Part shown: piece after piece, positions 1-7,450 of the stretch
Numbering within the stretch: position 1 is the first letter of the stretch
How the letters are laid out: every line of letters begins with the position of its first letter
NCBI GenBank assembly: GCA_964505325.1
Contig: CAZDHT010000056.1
Span: 1 to 23,846, forward strand
Direction: 5' to 3'
DNA length: 23,846 nt
Source: CAZDHT01 sp964505325
Lineage (GTDB): Bacteria; Planctomycetota; PUPC01
Notes under the pieces: model-generated
Database searches by the model: none
What the model was told of the DNA's origin: nothing
What the model saw: the letters and a program-made list of their open reading frames with translations, nothing else
Position numbers and translations under genes: made by a program

Positions 1-767
1 GCCTCGAACCGGTCGGCTTCGACATTGGTCGTGACGCTTCTCAAGTGGCTTTCGAGCGGGTTCCGCATGTCGCGGTCGCCGCACCTGCCGAGCGCGCGGA
101 TCGTGGCCCGGATCGTCCCCTGCCGTCGGGCGTAGATGTTCCACCAGGCCGAGCGGGACAGTTCGCCGTTGCGGGAGCGGCCGAGGATCGAGACCGCTGC
201 CAGCCACTCGCGGCTGGCCGGCTCGGCGCCGTCCTCGATCAGCCACATCAGGGGGTCAACGTCCAGCGTTACGTCCGGCAGCTCGAACACGGACAGCCGC
301 CCGGGCCACCGGTCCACGTAGAAGTCGCCCTCCAACGAGGCAAGGGCGAGAAGCGCCGCGCGGCTGACCGAGCGGTTCTCGTCGCTGACCGCGTGCATCA
401 GTGGCGCGGCCGCCACAAGCCGCTGGCTCTCTCCCAGAGCGAAGGCGGCGCAGCGGCGCTTCTGAACGTCGCCGGCCGTGACATCCGAGAGGGCCTGCTC
501 CAGCTCATCGGGGCGCTCGTGCTGAAACACGGGCACGTCGCCGGCGGCGGAGAGTTCCGTCCCTGTGGCTTTTGCCACCATCGCGAGGAGTTCCGGGACG
601 GCGATCTCTTGGCCGATCGCAAACGGCCCCACCAGGCCGTTGAGGTTCCGCGTGACCACGACGTACGTCTGCCCGGCGCGCCGGCCGACCAGGTCGAGCG
701 CTTTGGCGGCTTCCAGGTACGCTCGGGGTGCGGCTACGGTCTGCGGTTGCTCGGAAGCTTGTGACAT
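1..767 (-). CDS. HEAT-repeat protein, 5' part only (runs off left edge)
   Basis: Read on the minus strand, an ATG at 767-765 opens a frame with no stop down to base 1, giving at least 255 residues. AGGAGG lies 10 bases upstream of this ATG, which fixes the start. Residues from about 90 on show HEAT/PBS-lyase-like helical repeats (QKRRCAAFALGES, then SVSRAALLALASLE), a fold that usually serves as a protein-protein scaffold. The segment before it (VPELLAMVAKATGTEL) faintly resembles the small STN/secretin N-terminal fold, but this is weak. No signal peptide is visible, so a cytoplasmic location is likely. It is divergent from the kinase operon and shares a 236-base intergenic region with it. 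The real C-terminus is unseen. The plus-strand frame covering the same bases is an antisense shadow with low-complexity composition. Role unknown. Confidence 0.75.
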   Translation of the reverse strand, partial: MSQASEQPQTVAAPRAYLEAAKALDLVGRRAGQTYVVVTRNLNGLVGPFAIGQEIAVPELLAMVAKATGTELSAAGDVPVFQHERPDELEQALSDVTAGDVQKRRCAAFALGESQRLVAAAPLMHAVSDENRSVSRAALLALASLEGDFYVDRWPGRLSVFELPDVTLDVDPLMWLIEDGAEPASREWLAAVSILGRSRNGELSRSAWWNIYARRQGTIRATIRALGRCGDRDMRNPLESHLRSVTTNVEADRFE

Positions 768-861
768 GTCCAGGGTGCCTCCTGTTTGCGGGTACGAATC
801 ACGAGCATAGTAGTTGCCGGCTGGCGTGAAAGCAAATACCTTCTCGCGGGGGAGGGCGATT

Positions 862-891
862 TTGACAGGCTGCGCCGAATGTTCGGCTAAC
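862..891 (+). promoter_or_regulatory. Possible sigma-70-type promoter of the kinase operon
   Basis: TTGACA at 862-867 matches the -35 consensus perfectly. An 18-base spacer leads to GCTAAC at 886-891, a poor -10 that keeps only three consensus bases. It sits in the gap between the divergent HEAT-repeat gene and the kinase gene and would give a leader of about 105 bases. The -35 is convincing and the -10 is not. Confidence 0.35.
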
Positions 892-1003
892 CTTGCGTAG
901 GAGAGTTCCGATACTTGAGGCCTAGTCCTGCTCTTTGTCTGCGCCGAGCGGGCGCGGACGGACACCGTCTGCGCGTCCGGGTTCTGTTCGGGAGGGTGTC
1001 ACG

Positions 1004-2959
1004 GTGGATGGGGCGAAGTTCTCGATGCGAATTCGGTCCAAGTTGACGCTGGGCCTGCTTGGATTCTCCACGGTCCCTCTGGTCCTGCTGGGCTGGTTCG
1101 TCTGTGAGCAGGTGAACAGGGCTCGCCGGTCGGCCGTCGCACAGGTTCAGGTGGCCGAGCAGAAAAGCATCGAGGAGATGCGCAACCTGAGCCGGTACGC
1201 TGCCCGGCTCAAGGCGGAGGGGATCGTCCGCCGGATCAACCGGTTTCTCAAGGAGAACCCGACCGTCGACCTGGCCGAACTGCCGAACGTCGAGCCGCTC
1301 AAAGGCGCGCTGCAGCGGGAGACTACGCTAGGGTGTGTGACTACGGTCGATCTGTTGCTGAACGACCGGCCGATCAACGTTCGCGGGAGGAAGGCCAAAC
1401 GGGATCTCAAGGCTGAATCGGGCGTGGAGGCGTCAGAATCCGAGGTGAAGCCGGGCGCCCTGGTGCCGGCCGAGTCGTCGGCTGACGGGCACGCCAAACG
1501 GTATATGTTCATCGCCAATGTGCCCGGCACGCCGCTGAAAGTGGCCGCCCAGGTGGCGGACATGGGCATCATCAAGACGCTGGATCAGCTCGCCCGGGAG
1601 GTCGAGAACATCGGCGGCCTCGCCGAGAGAGAGACCAACCGGACGATGGAGAATCTGAAGGTGATGCTGGTGCTCGGGGTGACGGCGTTGGTCGTGGGCC
1701 TTGTGCTGGCCGGCGGAGAGTTCACCCGCACGATCACCAAGCCGATCGCGAAATTGACCTCAGCCGCCGAGAAGATCCGCCACGGTGAGCGCGAGGTCGA
1801 CCTGGAAGTGGGCGGGGGAAGGGAGCTCCGGCTGCTTGCCGACGCGTTCAAGCGGTCCACCCAGGAGTTGCAGGATCACGCCAAGGCACTGGAAACGAAG
1901 AACCTGGAGCTGGACGTGGCGCGCCGAACGGCTGAGAAGGCAAACCGGGAGCTCCGAGAAGCGCAGGACGAGATGATCCAGATGGAGAAGATGTCGAGCC
2001 TCGGCCGGCTGGTGGCGGGGGTGGCCCACGAGATCAACACGCCGACGGGGGCGATCTACAACGTGACCGCCGAGGCGGTGGGTGCGCTCGACAGCTTGGT
2101 GAAGGGGCTGCACCGGCTGCGCAAGATGGGCGCCGAGGAGTTCGACCGGTTCCGCCATTTCCTGGACGTGGCGGTGGCGCGGCGCCTGACTCCGGAGCGG
2201 GTGTCGCGGAAAGAGCGGCAGCAGCTTGCCAGGGAGCTGGAGGCGGCCGGGATCCAAGATGCCAGGAAATACGCCGAGCTGCTGGCGCGGTGCCACATGA
2301 CCGAGCCCGCCCAGGCGGTCGAGCTGTGCCGGCTGCTCGAGAAGCATGGCGTCGTTTCCGTGTTTACTGCTCTGGTCGAGATCCACGCCGGGGTGAAGAT
2401 CAGCCGCACGAGCGCCGAGAAGATCTCTCAGATCGTCCGCGCGCTGAAGTTCTATTCGCGCGGCGGCGGCGAACAGATGCCGGCGGCGCCCACCGACATC
2501 AACGAGACCATCGACGACGCCCTGATCATTCTTCACAACCGCCTCAAGACGCAGGCCGACGTGGCCACCGACCTGGCGCCAGACCTGCCCCGCGTACAGT
2601 GCACGGACGGCATAGCCGAGGTATGGGTGAACCTGCTGAACAACGCGTGCGATGCGATCATGGAGAAGGGGGAGGAGGGCAGGGGGGAGGTCCGGATCAA
2701 GAGCTTCCGTGCGCCCGACGGCGTGCATGTCATCGTGTCCGACAACGGACAGCCCATCCCGCCCGAGGTTGTGAACAAGATATTCGACCCCTTCTTCACC
2801 ACCAAAGGGCCAGGCAAGGGGACGGGCCTCGGTCTTTCCGTTGTGATGGGCACGGTTAAGCGAAACGGTGGCAGCGTCGCCTCAAGAAGCAACGGTGACT
2901 TCAAGGAATTCGAGGTCAGTCTACCGGCGGAGAGCGTAAGTCATGTTGGACCCACGTGA
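1004..2959 (+). CDS. Membrane-bound sensor histidine kinase (HAMP, DHp with long insert, HATPase)
   Basis: Inner-membrane sensor kinase of 651 residues. A GTG start at 1004 is chosen because GGAGGG at 991-996 precedes it by 7 bases; a longer frame from a TTG at 935 lacks such a site. TM1 is about residues 14-34 and TM2 about 220-241, enclosing an extracytoplasmic sensor of about 185 residues with no recognised fold. A HAMP segment and a coiled coil follow. The H box GVAHEINTP carries the likely phosphorylated His342. About 100 residues then intervene before the partner helix (SAEKISQIVRALKFYSR). The ATP domain shows the N box (NLLNNACDAI, near 543-552), SDNGQPIP, FDPFFTTK and GTGLGLS. The gene overlaps the diguanylate cyclase by 17 bases, and the HD-GYP gene follows, so it probably feeds both of their receivers. 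Kinase identity is secure; the signal is unknown. Confidence 0.93.
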   Translation: MDGAKFSMRIRSKLTLGLLGFSTVPLVLLGWFVCEQVNRARRSAVAQVQVAEQKSIEEMRNLSRYAARLKAEGIVRRINRFLKENPTVDLAELPNVEPLKGALQRETTLGCVTTVDLLLNDRPINVRGRKAKRDLKAESGVEASESEVKPGALVPAESSADGHAKRYMFIANVPGTPLKVAAQVADMGIIKTLDQLAREVENIGGLAERETNRTMENLKVMLVLGVTALVVGLVLAGGEFTRTITKPIAKLTSAAEKIRHGEREVDLEVGGGRELRLLADAFKRSTQELQDHAKALETKNLELDVARRTAEKANRELREAQDEMIQMEKMSSLGRLVAGVAHEINTPTGAIYNVTAEAVGALDSLVKGLHRLRKMGAEEFDRFRHFLDVAVARRLTPERVSRKERQQLARELEAAGIQDARKYAELLARCHMTEPAQAVELCRLLEKHGVVSVFTALVEIHAGVKISRTSAEKISQIVRALKFYSRGGGEQMPAAPTDINETIDDALIILHNRLKTQADVATDLAPDLPRVQCTDGIAEVWVNLLNNACDAIMEKGEEGRGEVRIKSFRAPDGVHVIVSDNGQPIPPEVVNKIFDPFFTTKGPGKGTGLGLSVVMGTVKRNGGSVASRSNGDFKEFEVSLPAESVSHVGPT

Positions 2960-4466
2960 CGCGAAGTACTGGATCGGCTGTGTCGACGATGATCGTCCGT
3001 TCCTGGACTCGGCTGGCGAGCTCATCTCTCGAGCGGTCGAGCAGCACCCGATCGAGGTCCCGTGCGAGGTCGAGGTGGCGTCCGGCGCCGCCCAGTTTGG
3101 CGAGATCGCCAAGGAAATGACGGGGGAGGGCTTCGAACTCGCCCTTCTGATCAGCGACCAGATGATGCCCGAGTGCACCGGGCTGGAACTGATCGAGAGC
3201 GTAAAGCAAGACCACCCGGCCACTTCCTGCGTCCTGCTGACCGGATACGCCGGGCTCGAATCGGCCCGCTACGCCATCAACAACCGGCTGCTCGACCGGT
3301 ACGTCTGCAAGCCGATCGAGGACATGAAACAGTTCTCGGAAATGATCGGGTTCGAGCTGGAACGGTTCCACCTCCGGCGGGTGGAGGCGATACAGGAAGC
3401 GGAGATCAAGAGACAGGCGGAGGAGCTTCGCCTGGCAAACGCCCGTCTGAGCCGGATGAAGACGGTGGCGGAGTCCGTGGCGTATTTCTCGCGCGAACTC
3501 CGCACCCTGGACCTCGACGAGGTGCTCGACCTTGTGTGTGACAAAGTGCCCCCGCTGTTCGGGGCAAAAGGGTGCTTTCTATTCGTTCCGGACCGCAACA
3601 ACCGGTTGGCGCTGTGGCGGCAGCGGCGTGTCAACTGCCTGGCCCCCATCCCCCCGAGCGTGGACATCAACAAGGTGATGCGACGGGCGCTCGCCACGCG
3701 CCAGCCGGCGGTGTCGCTGCACCGCGACTGGTGCTCCGGCAGCCTGGATGAAGGCTGGGACGGATACGGGTGCGTCGTGATGCCGCTCAAGCTCAGCGCT
3801 CACGACCCCGCGTTCGCGGCCGATGAAAACGCCCCGCCGCCGGCCCTGCTCTGCCTGTGCGGCATTGATGACAGCGAGTACCTGTCCAACGAAGATCTCG
3901 AGTACAAGGTCCTGCTGGTGAATGACATCCTGGGCGCCAATATCGCCAATGCGCTGGCCTACATCGAGACCGAACGCCTGGCGAGCGAAGACAGCCTGAC
4001 AGGGGCCAAGACCCGCCGCGTGTTCGATGACCTGCTCCGCCGGGAGTGGGAGCGGTACCAGCGATACCAGTCGCCTTTCTGCATCGTCCTGATGGATGTC
4101 GATCACATGAAGCGGATCAACGACACGCAGGGGCACGCAGCAGGCGACGAAGTGCTTCGGAAGATCGCGGAGATTGCGGGCGGTCGGAGCCGCGAGTCCG
4201 ACACGGTGGCCCGATTCGGCGGCGACGAGTTCTGTCTGCTGCTGCCCGAGACACCTCTGGAAGGGGCACGCACGGTGATGCAGCGGGTCAAGGACGTGAT
4301 CGACGACACCCGTTTCTCGCTGATGAACACCGCCGCCAGCGTGAGCATCGGGATCTCCAGCGTGGCCGGCAAGCGGGCACCGGAAGAGGTCCTAGAGAGC
4401 GCCGACCGGGCGCTGTATGAGGCAAAGCGGGCCGGACGAGGCCAGCTCTGTGTCGAGGAAGGCTAG
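2943..4466 (+). CDS. REC-GAF-GGDEF response regulator, diguanylate cyclase
   Basis: Cytoplasmic response regulator of 507 residues that should make cyclic di-GMP from two GTP. The N-terminal receiver (about 1-135) has the acidic cluster DDD at 15-17, the phosphoacceptor Asp72 in LLISDQMMP, and Lys123 in CKPIED. A coiled coil (about 140-170) and a GAF-like region (about 175-320) follow. The C-terminal GGDEF domain is complete: GGDEF at 426-430, with an RxxD inhibitory site (RESD, 417-420) exactly five residues upstream. Product feedback inhibition is therefore expected. The start is an ATG at 2943 inside the end of the kinase gene, implying translational coupling, with GGAGAG upstream. Its receiver is clearly related to the second receiver of the next gene, so the kinase may drive synthesis and breakdown from one signal. 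Confidence 0.93.
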   Translation: MLDPRDAKYWIGCVDDDRPFLDSAGELISRAVEQHPIEVPCEVEVASGAAQFGEIAKEMTGEGFELALLISDQMMPECTGLELIESVKQDHPATSCVLLTGYAGLESARYAINNRLLDRYVCKPIEDMKQFSEMIGFELERFHLRRVEAIQEAEIKRQAEELRLANARLSRMKTVAESVAYFSRELRTLDLDEVLDLVCDKVPPLFGAKGCFLFVPDRNNRLALWRQRRVNCLAPIPPSVDINKVMRRALATRQPAVSLHRDWCSGSLDEGWDGYGCVVMPLKLSAHDPAFAADENAPPPALLCLCGIDDSEYLSNEDLEYKVLLVNDILGANIANALAYIETERLASEDSLTGAKTRRVFDDLLRREWERYQRYQSPFCIVLMDVDHMKRINDTQGHAAGDEVLRKIAEIAGGRSRESDTVARFGGDEFCLLLPETPLEGARTVMQRVKDVIDDTRFSLMNTAASVSIGISSVAGKRAPEEVLESADRALYEAKRAGRGQLCVEEG

Positions 4467-4522
4467 ACGGCTGAGTGGCGCCTGGCCGGTGCCTCGGCGT
4501 TGTGATTTGAGGGAGCAAGGGG

Positions 4523-6412
4523 ATGCGATCGAAAATACTGGTCGTGGGGGCGAAGGGGGCACTTGGCAAGCGATTGACGGGCCTGTTCGAGGCGGGTGGA
4601 CACGAGGTGCGCTGTGTGGCGCCGTCCGAGGCCGGGGAGCAAGCTGGCGCTCTTTGCGTGGCTTACTGGGAGGATCGCCAGAGCTGTCCGGTCGAATTCA
4701 TACGGGACTACCAAGCCGGTCATCCGCGAAGCCACCTGATGTGTTGCTCGGCCCAGCCGGACCCGTGGGCGCGGTCGTTCCTTCTGGACGCGGGGGTGAC
4801 GCCCGACGTGGTTGTCACGGGTCCGTTCGCCGATGACGCCGTCCTGTCCGAGGCGAACCGGCTGCTTGCGTTCGAGCACAGTGACAATACCGAACATCTG
4901 GTGGTATGTGTGGACGATGACGACGGGTTCTTGTGGTCGCTCGAGCAATGCCTGCCGATCCGCTTGGCCTCAAAGACGCCGTTCGAGACGGCGTTCGAGT
5001 TCTTTGACGATCCAAAGGAAGCGATCAAGCTGCTGGCCGATTGCGGGCGCTCGGGGACCCCGGTGGCTATGGTCATCAGCGACGAGGTGATGCCGGACAT
5101 CACCGGGGTGGAACTGCTCAACCGTGCCAAGCAGCTTACGCCTTTCGCCGTGCGGGTGCTGCTGACCGGGCAAGCAGGGATGCCGGACATCGTCCAGGCA
5201 GTCAATAACAGGTCGCTAGACCACTACATCAGCAAGCCCATCGAGGACGTGGATCACATGACCCGGACGCTGGGGCACCTGCTCAACGAATATTACCTTG
5301 CCGGGAAGGCCAGGATGGACTCCTGGCAGGTCTACGAGCAGTATCAGTTCCTCAAGGGCCTGACCAAGGGGCAGACGCTGGAGGGCACGCTTCAGGCGGT
5401 GGTCGATTTCGTCGCCCACACGCTCAGTTCAGAGCGGGTCTCGGTGATGCTGTGTGAGAGTGATCAGCTCACCATCCGGGCGTCGCGCGGGGTGCCGGAG
5501 GACGTGGTGCGGTCTACTTCCGTCCCTGTCGGCTCCGGGATCGCGGGCCGGGTGTTCGAGAGCGGCTGGCCGGTTTACGTGACCGATCGATCAGAGGCGG
5601 GGCCTGAATCGGCGGTCGACACTCCGTACTCCGTGTTCGCATCCGTTCCGCTCCTGCTGGCGCCGATGGCGGTGGCAGGGCGGCCGCTCGGCATCATCAA
5701 CGTGACGAACCGGCTTGAAGACAAGCCGTTGACGCACCGGGAGATGATGTTCTTGTCGCACACCGCCGAGGCGGCCTCAATCGCCATCAGCAGTCACCAG
5801 GAGCGGCGGAGGAGGGAAGAGGCCAATTTCGCGACGGTGAAAAGCCTGGTGCTGGCGGTCGAGGCCAAGGACCAGTACACGCGCGGCCATTCCGAAAGGG
5901 TGGCGCTGCGTTCGGTTCAGGTGGCGAAGATCCTTGGGCTCCAGCCCGCGGAAATCGACGACCTCGAACGGGGTGCGATCATGCACGACGTCGGAAAGAT
6001 CGGCGTCCCCGAGCGCATTATTCACAAGCCGAGCAAGCTGACAGAGGACGAGTCCGAGCAGATCCGTCTTCACCCCGTTGTGGGGGAGCACATCGTCTCG
6101 CAACTGGCCTTCATGGCCGGCAGCCTGCACGCCATTCGAAGTCACCACGAGCGGCTCGACGGAGGCGGCTATCCTGACGGTCTGCGGGGTGATGAGGTGC
6201 CGCTGTTCGCGAGAATTGTCGGTGTGGCCGATGCCTACGACGCCATGACGTCCGAGCGCCCGTACCGGCGCCCCATGAGCCGGGCGGATGCAGTTGCCGA
6301 GCTGCAACGTTGCTCCGGTACGCAGTTCGACCCGGACTGCGTGGCGGCGTTGGCACAGGCCGTACAGCATGAAGAGCTGGGCGCTGTGGCGGCGGTGCCA
6401 GGCGCATCGTAG
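4523..6412 (+). CDS. REC-GAF-HD-GYP response regulator, c-di-GMP phosphodiesterase
   Basis: Response regulator of 629 residues expected to hydrolyse cyclic di-GMP. ATG at 4523 follows GGGAG at 4511-4515. Residues 1-120 look like a degenerate receiver: the fold pattern is there (ILVVGAKG; LLDAGVTPDVVVTGPF), but the acidic pocket is absent and the conserved Lys before Pro is Gly. A complete receiver follows, with VDDDD near 130, phosphoacceptor Asp187 in VISDEVMP, and SKPIED. A GAF domain (about 285-440) and a canonical HD-GYP domain end the protein: HD at 488-489 in MHDVGKIG, and HHERLDGGGYP at 541-551. All metal-ligand and GYP motifs are intact, so activity is likely. It is the third gene of the kinase operon and the natural antagonist of the upstream GGDEF protein. 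Confidence 0.93.
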   Translation: MRSKILVVGAKGALGKRLTGLFEAGGHEVRCVAPSEAGEQAGALCVAYWEDRQSCPVEFIRDYQAGHPRSHLMCCSAQPDPWARSFLLDAGVTPDVVVTGPFADDAVLSEANRLLAFEHSDNTEHLVVCVDDDDGFLWSLEQCLPIRLASKTPFETAFEFFDDPKEAIKLLADCGRSGTPVAMVISDEVMPDITGVELLNRAKQLTPFAVRVLLTGQAGMPDIVQAVNNRSLDHYISKPIEDVDHMTRTLGHLLNEYYLAGKARMDSWQVYEQYQFLKGLTKGQTLEGTLQAVVDFVAHTLSSERVSVMLCESDQLTIRASRGVPEDVVRSTSVPVGSGIAGRVFESGWPVYVTDRSEAGPESAVDTPYSVFASVPLLLAPMAVAGRPLGIINVTNRLEDKPLTHREMMFLSHTAEAASIAISSHQERRRREEANFATVKSLVLAVEAKDQYTRGHSERVALRSVQVAKILGLQPAEIDDLERGAIMHDVGKIGVPERIIHKPSKLTEDESEQIRLHPVVGEHIVSQLAFMAGSLHAIRSHHERLDGGGYPDGLRGDEVPLFARIVGVADAYDAMTSERPYRRPMSRADAVAELQRCSGTQFDPDCVAALAQAVQHEELGAVAAVPGAS

Positions 6413-6828
6413 TACGTTCCGGAGCCGGCGGCAGAATCCTCCGAGATTTTTCCTCGGTCGCTCTTTTTTTCGCTTTTTTTCCAAAAAACTCCCTGCTGGC
6501 CCGCCCGCCTCCGAGCGCCTGCGCGGGCTGTTTCTCCGAAGCCGGGGCCGTGTTCGGGGCCGTTCTCTGTCCGCAGAATGTCCTAACATCGCGTTCCAGC
6601 CTACCGAAACTGTTCCGATAGAAGGAATTGGGCTTTCCGTAGATGGCGGGGACACCGCTCGCCGGTGCCCTCCCTCTACCTTGGAGGGGCGGAGGGTCCT
6701 ATGTGGAAACGCTTTATGCCTGCGACGCGGCAGAAGCGCACTCCGCGCGGGCCGCACCCCGAGCATGGCCGGGGTGGCCGGTCTACGCGGATGGTCCATG
6801 CCGGGACGTGGGCGTGTGAGAGGAGCGC
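6413..6828. other. Intergenic region between signalling and pilus/secretion operons
   Basis: About 415 bases without a confident gene. It holds the T-rich putative terminator, a short direct repeat (GGGGCCGT twice, around 6545-6565), and near the end a possible small Arg-rich frame (6701-6832) with its own Shine-Dalgarno. Upstream of that frame, CCCTCC at 6668-6673 can pair with GGAGGG at 6691-6696. No recognisable sigma-70 or sigma-54 promoter for the downstream operon was found by eye. Confidence 0.5.
6441..6480 (+). terminator. Putative intrinsic terminator after the HD-GYP gene
   Basis: CCGAG (6441-6445) and CTCGG (6453-6457) form a 5-bp stem with a 7-base loop. Two runs of seven T (6464-6470 and 6474-6480) follow, in an otherwise GC-rich genome. 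The stem is short, which keeps confidence moderate. It would separate the signalling operon from the secretion/pilus operon. Confidence 0.45.
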
Positions 6829-6832
6829 GTGA
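6701..6832 (+). CDS. Possible 43-residue Arg-rich peptide coupled to the PilP-like gene
   Basis: ATG at 6701 follows GGAGGG at 6691-6696. The frame runs 43 codons to a TGA at 6830-6832 that overlaps the GTG start of the next gene (GTGA overlap), a layout typical of translational coupling. The peptide begins MWKRFMPATRQKRTPRG, is strongly basic, and has no membrane segment or recognised domain. The SD could be masked by CCCTCC at 6668-6673, so it may act as a regulatory leader. It could equally be a chance frame in GC-rich DNA. Confidence 0.3.
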   Translation: MWKRFMPATRQKRTPRGPHPEHGRGGRSTRMVHAGTWACERSA

Positions 6833-7449
6833 GGAAGAAGCAGAAAAAGGTAATGATGATCGGCTTGGGGGTGTTGGCGGCCGCGCTCTGCGCTCTCAAG
6901 TTGGGGCCGATCTTGACGGGCGCCCCGCTCGTCGCGCCGCAGAAGAAGAAGAGCACATCGGGAAAGAAGACCACAAAAGGAAAGAGCAAGGCGAAGACAA
7001 AACGCGGCTCTCGCAGTAGCGGCCGGGCGCGCCGCCCCACCACACAGCGGCGAACGACGCGGACGACACCTGGGCGAAAGACGGCCGGACCGCATAACGA
7101 GGCGGAGGAATGGCCTTTGGAGTCGATCCCCATCGATCTGAGCGCGACGGAACGGCGGGCGCTGGTCTATCGTGCGGTTAGGCTCCGGAACCCGTTCTCG
7201 GCGGCCAAGTTCGAGGTGACCCGCGAGTCCGACGCGCTGGTCAAGATGAAGGTGAACCTGCAGGGGATTGTGAGAACGGCCGGGCGGCGGCTGGCGATCA
7301 TCGAGGGCCAGGTCTACGCCGAGGGTGAGAAGGTGGCCAAGGGCGTGACGCTGGTCAAGATCGATGCGACATCGGTGTTGCTGACCGATGGCAAGAACGA
7401 AACGCGGCTCTACCTCAGCGATCACAGCCCCCGGATTGGGACACATTGA
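6829..7449 (+). CDS. PilP/GspC-like inner-membrane alignment protein with basic linker
   Basis: Bitopic inner-membrane protein of 206 residues. A short Lys-rich cytoplasmic tail, one membrane helix (about 9-27), a periplasmic linker (about 38-86) made almost wholly of Lys, Arg, Thr, Ser and Gly, then a C-terminal beta domain (about 115-203). The beta domain begins with RNPF and runs LQGIVRTAGRRLAII, then GVTLVKIDATSVLL, the pattern of the PilP/GspC homology region that contacts the secretin N0 domain. It is followed one base later by the secretin gene, which supports the role. The start is GTG at 6829 with AGGAG close upstream; ATG codons at 6853 and 6856 are alternatives that still keep the helix. 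The basic linker is odd, since PilP and GspC linkers are usually Pro- or Gln-rich. Confidence 0.75.
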   Translation: MRKKQKKVMMIGLGVLAAALCALKLGPILTGAPLVAPQKKKSTSGKKTTKGKSKAKTKRGSRSSGRARRPTTQRRTTRTTPGRKTAGPHNEAEEWPLESIPIDLSATERRALVYRAVRLRNPFSAAKFEVTRESDALVKMKVNLQGIVRTAGRRLAIIEGQVYAEGEKVAKGVTLVKIDATSVLLTDGKNETRLYLSDHSPRIGTH

Positions 7450-7450
7450 T

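Noticed and set aside
45..764. Long plus-strand frame at the left edge
   Set aside because: It is antisense to the HEAT-repeat gene, has Arg/Gly/Pro-rich shadow composition and no ribosome binding site. The minus strand has AGGAGG, a proper start and helical repeats.
935..1003. Extended start (TTG) for the histidine kinase
   Set aside because: No SD, and the extra residues are low-complexity Arg/Ser/Gly. GTG at 1004 has GGAGGG at good spacing.
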